From: Tiliqua scincoides
Taxonomy: Eukaryota; Chordata; Lepidosauria; Squamata; Scincidae
Length of the DNA stretch: 64,000 nucleotides
Direction: 5' to 3'
NCBI RefSeq assembly: GCF_035046505.1
Contig: NC_089823.1
Location: forward strand, 34,458,388-34,522,387
Shown: piece after piece, positions 1 to 15,984 of the stretch
Layout of the letters: each line of letters starts with the position of its first letter
How positions within the stretch are numbered: position 1 is the stretch's first letter
Made by a program: the position numbers and the translations under genes
Notes under the pieces: generated by a model
What the model was told of the DNA's origin: nothing
What the model saw: the letters and a program-made list of their open reading frames with translations, nothing else
Databases searched by the model: none

Positions 1-427
1 GTACTTTTCCCATCAAAAATCATTTCCCACTGCCTCAGAACTGAGGAAAATATGCAGAGTCAGCTTATGTTACTTCTCTCACTAAGCGATCTGTTATATA
101 TTGAACACAAATTAATGACTAGTATCAAGAAAAAAAAGATAACATTTAGGAAAGGCTCACATAGCAAATGGCCTCTAGTGGAAGACTGCTAGAGTATACA
201 GTAGATGCAATTCTTCCTGCCAAGCATTCTTCGAAAGAAAGAAACCACATTGTCAGCACAGTCTCCACCATGCTTGCTGCACAAAGTGGCCCGATCAACA
301 GTTGCATTTTGTGCACTCCTTTAGAACTCTAAGAATCAAGGAACACAAACTACATCACAAAAAGAGAGTCTCCAGATCTCACCCAGTTTGGGATAATGTA
401 AAAGCATGCCGGTAGAGTAGGACCTAC

Positions 428-2597
428 CATTTCTGTGATAAACTCTATGACCAGGTCTTCAAGAATATCCACTGACTCTGTGTAGGGGTTCTGATCATCT
501 CCAAATCCATACATCATGCATCTCACTGCGGAATCAAAAGACCTGCAGAGTGAAAGGGAATCTTCCGCTGTGTCTGAAAGATTTATAAACTATTCACTGA
601 TCTCTTAGTAAGAGCAACTAAGCAGCAACTTTTTAAATTATATATAACTCTCAGTGCTAAGAGAGGCATGGCATCTGCAACCTCCTATTTATTTACTAAT
701 GTAAAATGATACACTAGCCATTCCAGAAGATATCTAATAAAATGCCTTTTTGCCACACACCTATTTCTCAAGGCATTTAGATAACCTGTGGTGGGGGAAC
801 AGAAAAGTGCTCCCTGGTCCTGCCCCCAGACTGCATTCAGCAGAAGGTTCAAAACAGGACTCTAATGTAGCCTTAGCTATGTAATCGGGAACCCTAACTG
901 CACAAGGTTCCAATTGCATAGAGACACCCAAGTGCAAGAAGGTTCCCATCTCAGACCTTCTAACCAACACACAGGGGTCAAGTGGTGAATGTGCAGGAGC
1001 ACTGCTGCTGGAGGCAGTTCTGGCAGCTACAGTCCACTTGCCCCACAATGTTTGCTGAACACATGCGGAATCCAGAAGGGCTACAGAGACACTAGCATTT
1101 AAAAAAACAAAAAAACCTTATGATGGGGAAAGAGAAAATTCTTTGAAAGGGAAGAAGGAGTGTGGAGGGTACAAACCTCACAGCAGAAACTTACATTCTT
1201 TGGAGAATAGCCTCTTCCTTTTGCCCTGCCCACCATCTGGGCCTCCTCCAGCCTCCTCAGTGTCCTCTTCAAACTAAAAAGAGAACAAAAATCAAGAAAA
1301 AGAATGGAATGGAAATGCAGTCCAAGCAAGCCTAAACTTAACAGCCCAATCCTATGCATGTTGACCCATAGGCAAGTCCCACTGAATTCAATATGACTCA
1401 CTACCAGCTAAGTACAGATTTGACACTGTGTTGGGGAGTGTCATGTGTGCATTCCTTGGCCCAGTGCATATGACTTCCGGCAGCAGCCACTACCATGCCA
1501 CTAGTGCATAGGCAGCGAGTCCAGATGAGATTGGAAAATGTAAGATCCCAGGAAATTTCTGGGCCCCTCCTTTGGCTCCTGGGTCCCCTTTATGATACTG
1601 CCCCCCCCATGGGCCCTGCCTGTGGTTGACTGATAAGTAACTTCCATGGTGGTCATTGGGGCTTTCTCCCCCACCAAGTGTGTTTGGGGCTGCAGTCTTA
1701 AAGCCATTTCTGCCCAACATTGCATATATGCAACAGGGATCAATGTGTACATTTGTGGGCTGGGCAAAAATGGGTTAATCTACCTATATATAAGAACAGC
1801 CTCACAGGATCAAACCAAAGGTCCATCTAGTCCCAGCTTCCATACCTCACAGTGACCCACCAGATGCCTCAGGGAGCACACAAAACAAGAGATGTGCATC
1901 CTGGTGCCCTCCCTTTCATCTGGCATTCAGGGATAGCCTAAAATCAGGAGGTTGCACATACCCATCACAGCTTGTAACCCATGATGGACTTTTCCTCCAG
2001 AAATCTGTCCAATCCCCTTTTAAAGGCATCAAAGCCATCACCACATCCTGTGGCAAGGAGTCCCACAGACTTGTAACCCGTGATGGACTTTTCCTCCAGA
2101 ACTCTGTCCAGTCCCCTTTTAAAGGCATATGGGCCAGGTGCCATCACCACATCCTGTGGCAGGGGGTTCCACAGACTTGTAACCCGTGATGGACTTTTCC
2201 TCCAGAAATCTGTCCAATCCCCTTTTAAAGGCATCTAAGGCATCAACACATCCTGCGGCAAGGAGTCCCACAGACTTGCAACCCGTGATGGACTTTTCCT
2301 CCAGAACTCTGTCCAGTCCCCTTTTAAAGGCATCTGGGCCAGGTGCCACCCCCACATTCTGTGGCAAGGAGTTCCACAGACTAACCACATGCTGGGTAAA
2401 GAACCAATATGTTAATCTCTCTTGCACAGCCTGGGCACTCCTCAGCCCGATTCTCCCCTTAGCCCCCAGGGCGGGGGCTCCAGATTCCCCCAGAGCCTCC
2501 CACAGGAGCCTCCTTCCTCCCGCAAAGCCCCACAGCGGCCGCCCCTCAGCGCTCTGCCAGGTTCACTCACAGGAGGGTCCTCCTCTTCGTCCGCCAT
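428..2597 (-). CDS. TAF13: TAF13, TFIID subunit 13 (partial: exons 1-3 of probably 4)
   Basis: TAF13 is a small nuclear histone-fold protein that pairs with TAF11 inside the general transcription factor TFIID. Three exons join in phase on the minus strand. Exon 1 is 2571-2597 (MADEEEDPP, donor GTGAGT). Exon 2 is 1195-1273 (acidic and glycine-rich stretch, then GKRKRLFSKE, donor GTAAGT). Exon 3 is 428-525 (LRCMMYGFGDDQNPYTES, then the first histone-fold helices ending in EFITEM, donor GTAGG). Together they give about 68 residues that follow human TAF13 (124 aa) closely. The remaining ~55 residues (from THKAMS in human) are not found in 1-427, so the last exon lies left of the window. Introns and intact splice sites argue against a processed pseudogene. 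Start choice: it matches the human N-terminus and sits in a CpG-rich promoter. Exon 2 is the least conserved part. Confidence 0.93.
1440..1640. repeat. Interspersed repeat shared with 18735-18960
   Basis: The two stretches share the same order of words in the same orientation, including an identical run ending in CCAGGAAATTTCT and then CCCCTCCTTTGGCTCC and GGTCCCCTTT. The family is not recognised. It lies in TAF13 intron 1. Confidence 0.5.
1698..1778 (-). mobile_element. ~80-bp TTAA-flanked MITE (piggyBac-like), copy 1
   Basis: The element is bounded by TTAA at both ends, with imperfect inverted ends (CCATTTCTGCCC against GGGCAAAAATGG) and a central palindrome GCATATATGC. It is inverted relative to the copies at 7747 and 8973. 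TTAA targets and CC-starting ends are the piggyBac signature; no transposase is present. Confidence 0.7.
1787..2425 (-). mobile_element. CR1 LINE 3' end with internal tandem array
   Basis: Read on the minus strand this is a CR1 3' tail. It runs from a region coding WNSLPQ and FKRGLD to the usual 3' terminus (rc of AGAACAGCCTCACAGGATCA at about 1792). It is inserted in TAF13 intron 1, about 150 bp from exon 1. Its middle is a local tandem array, described separately. A second copy of the same CR1 tail, without the array, lies at 44655-44978 on the plus strand. Confidence 0.85.
1983..2390 (-). repeat. Minisatellite of ~99/106-bp units in two-unit higher-order pattern
   Basis: The landmark GATGGACTTTTCCTCCAGAA recurs at 1983, 2082, 2188 and 2287, spacings 99, 106 and 99. 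Units 1 and 3 share AATCTGTCCAAT and lack a 7-bp insert. Units 2 and 4 share ACTCTGTCCAGT plus GGGCCAGGTGCC. The pattern is therefore A-B-A-B: a ~205-bp dimer was duplicated. Unit 4 runs into ordinary CR1 sequence. Confidence 0.9.
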
Positions 2598-2599
2598 GC

Positions 2600-2830
2600 C
2601 GGCAGCGACCACCACTGCCTCTCCTCGGCTTCCCGGTCCAGGCACGCCCGTCCGACTGCCCCCGGCCACCTTCCCCCTCTAGTGGTAGTTTCACTAAGTG
2701 GCACTGAGCATGCGCAGCTCGCCGTGCGCATGCTCCCTAACTGCGGATGTAACCACAGTGCCCTTACCCGCCTTTCGGACGGAAGTATCTGCGCATGCTC
2801 AGAAGGGTGGCTGAAGCATTGTGCCATTAC
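2600..2830 (-). promoter_or_regulatory. TAF13: TAF13 CpG-rich promoter with three NRF1-like sites
   Basis: This GC- and CpG-rich stretch lies just upstream of the TAF13 start codon, with no TATA box at a useful distance. It holds three copies of the NRF1-type core: GCATGCGC at 2708-2715 and GCGCATGC at 2726-2733 and 2791-2798. An ETS-like CGGAAGT lies at about 2780. Such clusters are typical of housekeeping promoters. The role is inferred from position and motifs; no transcript is seen. Confidence 0.6.
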
Positions 2831-2980
2831 TTAGGGACCATCCCAGCCACCCTGTTCCAATGGAGATGCGCTTTGGAGGCTCGCACTGCCTGCTTAAGCT
2901 GCGCTGTTCACGGTGAACATTAGCAGCTGACCCTTACAGAGGCTGCCTTGGAGATTCCTGTGGTTTAGGCAGTAGAATAA

Positions 2981-3070
2981 GGCTGCAGTCCTGTCCACAC
3001 TTTCCTGGGAGTAAGCCCCATTCACTACTACGGGGCTTACTTCTGAGTAGACAGGCATAGGATGGGGCTC
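2981..3070 (+). mobile_element. ~90-bp palindromic MITE (GGGAGTAAGCCCCATT type), copy 1
   Basis: This short non-coding element has inverted ends (GCAGTCCTGTCC against GGATGGGGCTC) around the core GGGAGTAAGCCCCATT and its near-complement GGGGCTTACTTCTGAGTAG. Similar copies lie near 6331, 12403, 14758 (cluster), 37931 and 55103. It is a common squamate repeat; its superfamily is not resolved here. Confidence 0.75.
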
Positions 3071-3563
3071 TCATTCCCCTAATGGTCACTGCTGTTTATT
3101 CGCTATTAGAGTTTGTTATTTTAAGTATTTTTATTGATTTTAACTGCATGCTACATCCCATTATTCTATCCCATCATTTTTTTCAATGTTTGTTGCAATT
3201 TTTAAATGAAAGACTTTCCCTAATATCCAGAAAGCAATACATCATTCCAGATTTTTTTTTTTTAAGTAGGTATAGCATACAGAAGTCAGGTACTTTAAGT
3301 ATTCAGAGGAAACTGCAGGTCCATTATATACATTGCTTGTTTCTAAGTGCACCTCAGTTCTCTGGAAGACACACTGCTGGGGTAACACCATGATCAGGGT
3401 GACCAGATGTCATAACCGCAAAAGAGGACCAGGCACCCCAAAACTTAGGACATCCAAGAAAAATGTAGAACATGACAAAATAAAAGAAAAAAAACACACA
3501 TATATTGATTTTATGTGGTTAAACACTATATTCCTTATTACTAAATTTAAAACTGTATTACAT

Positions 3564-3660
3564 ATTACATATAATTTATTCAGTGCTACTGTATACTGTA
3601 CAGTGCTACTGTATTACATATAATTTATTCAGTGCATATTACATATAATTTATTCAGTGC
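3564..3660 (+). repeat. Three copies of a 23-bp target-site word at the LINE 5' junction
   Basis: The word ATTACATATAATTTATTCAG (plus TGC) occurs at 3564-3586, 3613-3635 and 3638-3660. The duplicated target ATAATTTATTCA is inside it and recurs after the LINE at 6133-6144. Undisturbed MITE copies carry the word once, so the extra copies probably arose during or after the insertion. Confidence 0.8.
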
Positions 3661-6103
3661 TGCCTGTGACACTGACCACTCCCTGGTGTGCAGCAGAGTG
3701 AAACTGCAAACAAAGCGACTGTATCACACGAAAAAGAAAGGAAGACCTCGCATTGATACCAGCAAGACCCGGGATCAGAGAAAAGTGGAGGAATTTGCAC
3801 GAGCGCTTGAGGAATCTCTTCCAGGCCCGGTCGATGCAAACGCATCCAACAGATGGGAACATTCAAGAATGCCGTTTACAACACCGCCTTGTCCATATTT
3901 GGCAAGAAGACCAACAAAAAGGCAGACTGGTTTGAAGCCCACTCTGAGGAGTTGACACCAGTCATTGAGGAAAAGAGGAGAGCTCAAGCAGCACACAAGG
4001 CCTGTACCAGTGAGCGTAACCTGCAGGTCCTCCGAGCTGCTCACAGCAAAGTCCAGCAGACTGCCAGGAGATGTGCTAATGACTACTGGCTCCAGCTCTG
4101 TTCCGAGATACAGATAGCAGCTGACACGGGCAACATCAAGGGGATGTATGACGGTATCAAGCAGGCCCTAGGTCCAACACAGAAGAAAATTGCCCCTCTG
4201 AAGTCCGCCGCAGGCGAGGTCATCCAGGATCAGGCGCAGCAGATGGAACGCTGGGTGCAGCACTACTCTGAGCTATATTCCAGAGAAAATGTAGTCACCG
4301 AAGAAGCGCTGAACAACATTGAGTGCCTGCCTGTGCTGGAGGAGCTTGACAGTGAACCAACCCTAGAAGAACTTCACGTGGCTCTGGACTCCCTTGCCTT
4401 TGGCAAGGCACCTGGAAAAGACAGCATCCCTGCTGAAGTCCTAAAGTGCTGCAAAGAGATCATCGCTACTGAGCTGCATGAAATCCTCTGTCTCTGCTGG
4501 AGAGAAGGTGAAGTTCCTCAAGACATGAGGGATGCAAACATCATCATGCTGTACAAGAACAAAGGTGACAGGGGTGACTGCAACAACTACCGTGGCATCT
4601 CTCTCCTTAGCGTTGTAGGAAAGCTGTTTGCCCGAGTTGCACTAAAGAGGCTCCAGGTACTTGCAGAGAGCGTTTATCCAGAATCACAGTGCGGATTCCG
4701 AGCCAGCAGGTCCACCACTGATATGGTATTCTCCCTTAGACAACTGCAGGAGAAATGCAGGAAACAACGACAGCCACTCTTTATAGCCTTCATAGATCTC
4801 ACGAAGGCTTTCGACCTGGTCAGCAGGGACGGCCTCTACAAGATTCTCCCCAAGATCGGATGTCCACCCAGGCTCCTCAGCATCATCAGATCCTTCCACA
4901 AGGACATGAAGGGCACTGTTGTCTTCGATGGCTCCACATCAGACCCCTTTGACATCCGAAGCGGAGTGAAGCAAGGCTGTGTTCTTGCACCAACCTTGTT
5001 TGGGATCTTCTTCGCTGTCCTGCTGAAGCAGGCCTTTGGAACTGCAACAGAAGGCATCTATCTCTGGACCAGATCAGATGGAAAGCTCTTCAACCTCTCC
5101 AGACTGAGAGCAAAGTCCAAAGTCCAGCTGAAATGTCTGCGTGACTTCCTCTTTGCCGACGATGCAGCTGTCACTACCCACTCTGCCAAAGATCTCCAGC
5201 AGCTCATGGATCGTTTTAGCAAGGCCTGCCAAGATTTTGGACTGACGATCAGCCTAAAGAAAACACAGGTCATGGTTCAGGATGTGGACCCACCTCCCTG
5301 CATTACAATCTCTGCGCATGAACTGGAGGTTGTCCATGACTTTGTGTACCTTGGCTCAACGATCTCCGACACTCTTTCTCTCGATACTGAGCTAAACAAA
5401 CGCATCGGTAAAGCAGCTACCACGTTTTCCAGACTCACAAAGAGAGTCTGGTCCAACAAGAAGCTGACAGAACATACCAAGATCCAGGTCTACAGAACTT
5501 GCGTCCTGAGTACACTTCTGTACTGCAGCGAGTCATGGACTCTTCGCTCACAACAGGAAACTGAACACTTTCCACATGCGCTGCCTCCGGTGCATTCTCG
5601 GCATCACCTGGCAGGACAAAGTTCCTAACAACACAGTCCTGGAAGGTGCTGGAATCCCTAGCATGTATGCACTGCTGAAACACAGCCGCCTGCGTTGGCT
5701 CGGGCATGTCGTGAGAATGGATGATGGCCGGATCCCAAAGGATCTCCTCTATGGTGAACTCGTGCAAGGAAAGCGCCCTACAGGTAGACCACAGCTGCGA
5801 TACAAGGACATCTGTAAGAGGCATCTGAAGGCCTTAGGGATGGACCTCAACAAGTGGGAAACCCTGGCCTCTGAGCGGCCTGCTCGGAGGCAGGCTGTGC
5901 AGCATGGCCTTTCCCAGTTTGAAGAGACACTTGGCCAACAGTCTGAGGCAAAGAGGCAAAGAAGGAAGGCCCGTAGCCAGGGAGACAGACCAGGGTCAGA
6001 CTGCACTTGCTCCCGGTGTGGAAGGGACTGTCACTCCCGGATTGGCCTTTTCAGCCACACTAGACGCTGTGCCAGAACCACCTTTCAGAGCGCGATACCA
6101 TAG
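3661..6103 (+). pseudogene. LINE ORF2 remnant: endonuclease tail, reverse transcriptase, C-terminal finger
   Basis: Three overlapping frames carry one protein. 3661-3900 holds the end of the endonuclease (DHSLV) and a basic linker. 3853-5628 is a 591-codon frame with a thumb-distant N-terminal linker, RT palm motifs (NNYRGISLLS, FIDLTKAFD, SGVKQGCVLAPTLFG, the catalytic FADDAAV near residue 435, and VYLGSTIS). 5576-6103 holds the C-terminal part (RLRWLGHVVRMDD, RPTGRPQLRYKD) and a C2H2-like finger (CSRCGRDC and HTRRC). Frame changes near 3850-3900 and near 5560-5575 break the protein, so it cannot be made from one reading frame as it stands. The RT core itself is uninterrupted, which argues for a recent insertion. 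No host function is implied. Confidence 0.85.
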
Positions 6104-6132
6104 TCTTTCGAGACTGAAGGTTGCCAATGATG
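3661..6132 (+). mobile_element. Non-LTR retrotransposon (LINE), 5'-truncated, nearly intact RT
   Basis: The 2.47-kb LINE is truncated at its 5' end within the endonuclease domain. The first translated residues include the endonuclease motif DHSLV. A reverse transcriptase with FADDAAV and a C-terminal region with a zinc-finger-like CSRCGRDC follow. It ends in TTGCCAATGATG and is flanked by the 12-bp repeat ATAATTTATTCA. The clade is uncertain: RT order and tail suggest an RTE-like or related endonuclease-bearing clade, not CR1. A 317-bp 3' copy lies at 17205-17521. Long open frames and short perfect target duplications mean a fairly young insertion. Confidence 0.85.
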
Positions 6133-6330
6133 ATAATTTATTCATTACTAGAGGGCTATGTGCTGCCTGCAGGAACCTGCTCACAGGGAAAAGGAGGACC
6201 TTTAAGTTCTTTTCCAGGACATGAGGCAAAAAAGAGGACATGACCTGGAAAAAGAGGACATCTGGTCGCCCTGATCATGATAGCAATTGTATGCAATTTC
6301 AGATACATATAGAAACAGGCTGCTTGATGG

Positions 6331-6428
6331 AGGTTAGAGTCCTATATATGCACTTGGCTAGGAATAAGTCCCACTGGACTCCAAAGCGGTTTATTTCTGA
6401 GTAGACCATACATAGGATTGCACTGTGA
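6331..6428 (+). mobile_element. ~90-bp palindromic MITE, copy 2
   Basis: A diverged member of the family at 2981-3070, recognised by AATAAGTCCCACTGGACT, TTTCTGAGTAGACCA and the end CATAGGATTG. Confidence 0.65.
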
Positions 6429-6518
6429 GTCTAAAAAAGGCATGAGAGCTTCTAGGAGACAGCAGAGACACAAAACAGCTACTGGGATACTTGCTGATAA
6501 CACCTTTTGCTAACAAAA

Positions 6519-6696
6519 GGCCCAATCCTATCCAACTTTCCTGCTCTGGTGTAACCACAATACAGCCCCATGGTAAGGGAACACATGTTCCCATACCTTG
6601 AGAAGGCCCCAGTGACTGCCCCTCCACCATAGGATGCAGCACACAACTTGATGGCACGACTGCACCAGCACTGGAAAATTGGATAGGACTGGGCCC
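6519..6696 (+). mobile_element. ~178-bp Harbinger-like MITE (GGGCCCAATCC ends), copy 1
   Basis: Long inverted ends (GGCCCAATCCTATCCAACTT against AAAATTGGATAGGACTGGGCC) enclose a short non-coding core. Family members at 13799-13967 and 51538-51676 are flanked by direct TTA repeats, which with G-starting ends point to PIF/Harbinger. Confidence 0.7.
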
Positions 6697-7935
6697 TAAG
6701 ATAGAACTGAGTTGGTGGTCGGTTCTTCAAGAGCAGGCCCCTTCTATCTGAAGAGTCATCATTAAGGGGTTCTGGGGAATCCCTGGGAAAGTAGAGGGGA
6801 ACCATATTGCTGACATCCAGGTTCATCTAACCCAAGTATTTTCATCAACCAGACCTACTGCTCTCGAAGATGGAAAGATTTCCTGGCCCTGCTACCTGAG
6901 ATTTTGGAGATTAGGGAGTGATCTTTACATATGCAAACTCAATGCTGTTTCACTGAGTTACTATAATGCCAGTGGATGTATTTCTTGATCTTTCCAAGTA
7001 GTTATCAAAACATTTTTTTTATAATTATTTACTTTTGTACAGCAGCTGATAGGAGCAAATTATTCTTTGTCATCCCCAAAGAGATCCAGGCTGTATCATA
7101 CCTGAAACTCTAAAAAGTGATAGTTGCATCTCTTTGATACCGGAACCTGAAATACCATAAATTGCACACCCTTCATACTTTGATAGCATTGTATGATACA
7201 ATTCCTTTATTATGGGTGAGACTCTCTTTTCAACTTTATATTCTCCATCCAGACCTACAGCTCAGATGAACTAGAATCTATGAAAGAGAAAGCGGAATTA
7301 CCACACTATAAACTGTACCTTTTAGTTTAGAGATGATGTAAGCACATAAAGATAGGAATGCTGTGGGTTTTATAATTCAGCAATGGCTCCATCACATAGC
7401 ATGAGATGAGCTGAAGCCACCAAGATGCATGAAGGGAGACTGCAACGGAAGTGTGAAAGTTGGCCAGATTTTCAACTGACCTCTGTAGGTGTGCCTTTAA
7501 CAGCAACTTGACCTTAGAAATTAAAGGTAAAGCATCAACAACACATGCTACTAGCTATCAGTTTATTAAGTCACAAGTACAGTTTGGTTGAGAAGTTGGC
7601 AATCTGACCAACTGCTGAATAGAAATTGCAGCTCAGTTGTGCATCAATGGGTATTCAAAGTTAAGCCAAGCATTGATTCAAGACTGCACAGGTACAGTCT
7701 AAGGTTTCAATTAATCTAACCATCTAGGTTAGAAAGAAGCATATGTTTAACCCATTTCTGCCCAGCCCACAGGTGTACACATTTGATCCCTATTGCATAT
7801 ATGCAACATTGGCAGAAATGGCTTAAAACACATACTTCTGGGGTTACATCTCAGATCTGATAAATTGACTCAAATTATTATACTGTAAAACAACACTGAA
7901 TTTGAAGTTACTGTATATGAATAGTTTAAATGGCA
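6697..7935. other. TAF13-GTPBP8 spacer, mostly unique
   Basis: AT-rich intergenic DNA. Apart from the TTAA-flanked MITE at 7747-7826 I see no exon, RNA gene or recognisable repeat. Confidence 0.5.
7747..7826 (+). mobile_element. ~80-bp TTAA-flanked MITE (piggyBac-like), copy 2
   Basis: Bounded by TTAA at 7747-7750 and 7823-7826, with ends CCCATTTCTGCCC and GGCAGAAATGGC and the central palindrome GCATATATGC. It is the best preserved of the three copies. Confidence 0.75.
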
Positions 7936-7941
7936 TTTATT
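7936..7941 (-). terminator. GTPBP8: Probable GTPBP8 polyadenylation signal
   Basis: AATAAA on the minus strand, about 125 bp past the GTPBP8 stop codon. It is the first canonical signal I found downstream of the stop; a short 3' UTR is inferred. Confidence 0.5.
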
Positions 7942-8065
7942 TTACACAAATTATTTACAAAGAAAAAATATCAAAGTAGAAAAGTGTGCAGAGCAGTACT
8001 TCTTGCTTCTAGTAGTAGAGAAACATACAATATGAAGTTATGATCATGTGGAGCATAAGTTGTTA

Positions 8066-13649
<5,584 letters not shown>

Positions 13650-13798
13650 CAGCTAGCTCAGCACGTTCATATCTTTTCAATTTCTTTTGTGCAGCGTTCT
13701 CAAGTTCAGAGAGCTGAGCAAAGAGGAGAAAGAGGGTGGGTTATAGCTAGTAAGACAGGCCCATCTGTAAGGTTGATTGAGACAGTTAGGGCGCAATC

Positions 13799-13967
13799 CT
13801 AACCAACTTTCCAGCACCGGTATAAGGGCAGTGCAGCTCTGAGGTAAGGGAACAAAAATTCCCTTACTTTGAGGAGGGCTCTGTGAGTGCCACTCAACTG
13901 CAAGATGCAGCACACGTCCCATTGGCACTGCTATGCCAATGCTGGAAAGTCGGTTAGGATTTGGGCC
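13799..13967 (+). mobile_element. Harbinger-like MITE, copy 3, with TTA target duplication
   Basis: Ends GGGCGCAATCCTAACCAACT and GTCGGTTAGGATTTGGGCC are flanked by TTA at 13796-13798 and 13968-13970. Confidence 0.75.
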
Positions 13968-14757
13968 TTAGTTGCCATAGGTACCCAGTTGGTGGGGAGC
14001 ACCCACCTCTGACAACCAATCGCCTCCACTGCTGCTGCTGCTTCCTAGATTGGGAAAGGAAGAGCGGGACAGTGCAGAAGAGGAAGTATGAAGGAGAGGA
14101 CAGTGGTGACCTTAAGTACTTTCTTTTCTTTCTCCAAGGAGCTGGAGAAGCAGAGACTGGTACGTCACTAGGTAAAGCAGGGCACCATTTGGCATGTTAT
14201 TTCACATGTAAGCCCTGCAAATACAGCCCTTATTGCATTAATATGTCATATCAAAACTTTTAGATAACTGTCACAGAATACTAAAGCATGCAGAACTAAA
14301 ACTGGAGAGAACAAGAGATAACATTTTAAAATACAAGAAATCAGTCAATACAAGACTTGAGAAATTAGGACAATTGTTTTTTCAAACAGAAAAATAAATA
14401 ATTAAAGGTAAACCTTTTTAAGGAGCTCATGAAAATCTAAGGGATATTTTGAAAAGGCAGGCTTCTTGAAATGGCAAGCTAAACTCCCAGAAACTCTGTA
14501 TTGCATAATAACCACTTATTTACATCAGATAAATCTGCAGCTATGGCCATCTCATCACTCTGTCCTTACAATCACTTATGTCAATTCAAATTCCCGTTTC
14601 ACTCATTAGAACAAATTGAGAAGACAAAAAAAACTATCTTTAACCAAACTGATTTTTCAAAAAAGCACAGGTGGTTAAAGTTTGTTATTGTTTCTTTTAT
14701 TTATACCCCACTCATCCTCCAAAGAATGCAAGAGAAGCACTTTAATCTGCAATACTA

Positions 14758-15115
14758 AAGCTGTGATCCTATAAAGTCTTATCTGGGAGTAAGTCCCATT
14801 GCACTAAACAGAACCTATATAATTGCCCATGCTGTGCAATCCTATGCACACTTACCTGGGAATGAGCCCCACTGAAAACAGTTGAGATTTACTTCTGATC
14901 GAGACTACAATCCTATCCACACTTACCTGGGAGTAAGCCCCATTGACTATAATGGTACTTACTTCTGAGCAGACATGAATAGGATTGGGCTCTAAGGCTG
15001 CAATCCTATCCACACTTACCTGGGAGTAAGCTCCATTGACTATAATGGGACTTCAGAGTAGACTTCTGCATAGTAGATGTAGATGGGGTAGAGTAGATGG
15101 GGCTCTAAACCTGCC
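14758..15115 (+). mobile_element. Row of four ~90-bp palindromic MITEs
   Basis: Four diverged copies stand head to tail, starting near 14758, 14835, 14905 and 14996. Each carries GAGTAAGYCCCATTG or a close variant. The fourth has an extra local repeat of the words GTAGA and TAGATGGGG. The rest of 13970-15690 holds no recognised exon. Confidence 0.8.
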
Positions 15116-15689
15116 TAGTACTGCACTGTCTGCTATGGCACTTCTTAGCAGTAAAGACCATGGCTTACTTTTCAGTTAACATGCATAGAACCACTTTGTC
15201 AGCCCTATACCACCACCACCCCTCTATAGCCTAAAATAGGGCAGCTGCTAGACAGTGACTTGCTTAAGGACATCTCATTGAGTAGCCCTATTAGGGGTCC
15301 ATATTTTCCTCGTGCAAACTGACTACTACACCATTCTGCTAGGCCGATCTTAGGTGAGATAGCTAAGCATGCTTGGGAGAAGGTGGAAAAGGAGATTTCA
15401 GTACAATTATTTTGCAGGAGAGTTTAAGGCTGCGTCGGTCATTTGGGGGGTGGATCATTTATGGAGAAGTTACGTGAATGACTGGGTGTAACCAGTTCAC
15501 ACATGCATGCAGCCAAAGCCACCTTGTGCACGTCAAGCAAGCTTCCAGGGGATGGTGAGCGGGTGCGTAGGAGCCTTGACACGTGTCAAGTGAGTGATAC
15601 GTGTAGAGAGAACGTGTGGATGCCGGTCGGGAAAGCAAGGCAGGTGGAGGGAGAAAGAAGGGTCGGATGGGTGCAACCCACTGGTCCGC

Positions 15690-15965
15690 ACGCTTACTGG
15701 GGTCAGTGGATGATGCTCGCGAGGTTCTGCTCCACGTCGCGCACGCAGAAGCGCCGCCACTGAGCGCAGCGCAGCCGGGGAACGCGCGCTTCGCTCTCCG
15801 GCCGAGGCTGGGAGCTCTGCAGCCCGGAAGCTCTGCGGCATCCTGGCCGCGCCCCCTTCCTGGCTAAGTCCCCGGGAGAAGGACCATAGAGAGCGGGCGA
15901 GGCTTTCAGCTGGAGTCGGGTGCAGGGGCAGGGCGGAGAGCAAAGGGCTGAGCAAAGCCCAGTCC
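15690..15965 (-). promoter_or_regulatory. GTPBP8: CpG-rich island, probable GTPBP8 promoter and leader exon
   Basis: CpG density rises sharply here (GTCGCGCACGC, GGAACGCGCGC and GCCGCGCCCCC are examples). A consensus donor CA|GTAAGC on the minus strand ends a possible non-coding exon at 15698, which could splice to the acceptor at 13714. No TATA box is seen. The island lies between the divergent GTPBP8 and CD200R1 genes but is 10 kb from CD200R1, so GTPBP8 is the likelier owner. No transcript evidence is available. Confidence 0.5.
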
Positions 15966-15984
15966 AGCCGCAGCGGGATGAGAT

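Larger units (their letters stand above)
3395..6273 (+). mobile_element. hAT MITE (CAGGGTGACCAG ends) split by a LINE
   Basis: The ends are CAGGGTGACCAGATGTC and CATCTGGTCGCCCTG. The outer 8-bp flanks ACCATGAT (3387-3394) and ATCATGAT (6274-6281) differ at one base, the target-site length of hAT elements. The ~330-bp element is cut in two (3395-~3660 and 6133-6273) by the LINE at 3661-6132. Relatives lie at 16373-16682, ~16880-17022 and 28105-28433. Confidence 0.85.

Noticed and set aside
1983-2390. CRISPR-like repeat array
   Set aside because: The repeats have no unique spacers, the unit is ~100 bp, and the context is a vertebrate CR1 tail.
2186-2707. 173-codon open frame on the plus strand
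   Set aside because: It is antisense to the CR1 array and the TAF13 promoter; the composition is a by-product of repeats and GC content.
3082-3393. Plus-strand frame MVTAVYSLLEF, slightly like TMEM167B, the divergent neighbour of TAF13 in human
   Set aside because: Only a few residues agree, no splice donor follows in the right place, and the rest is AT-rich noise.
6697-7935. NEPRO, the expected neighbour of GTPBP8
   Set aside because: No exon-like segment with splice sites was found in the spacer.
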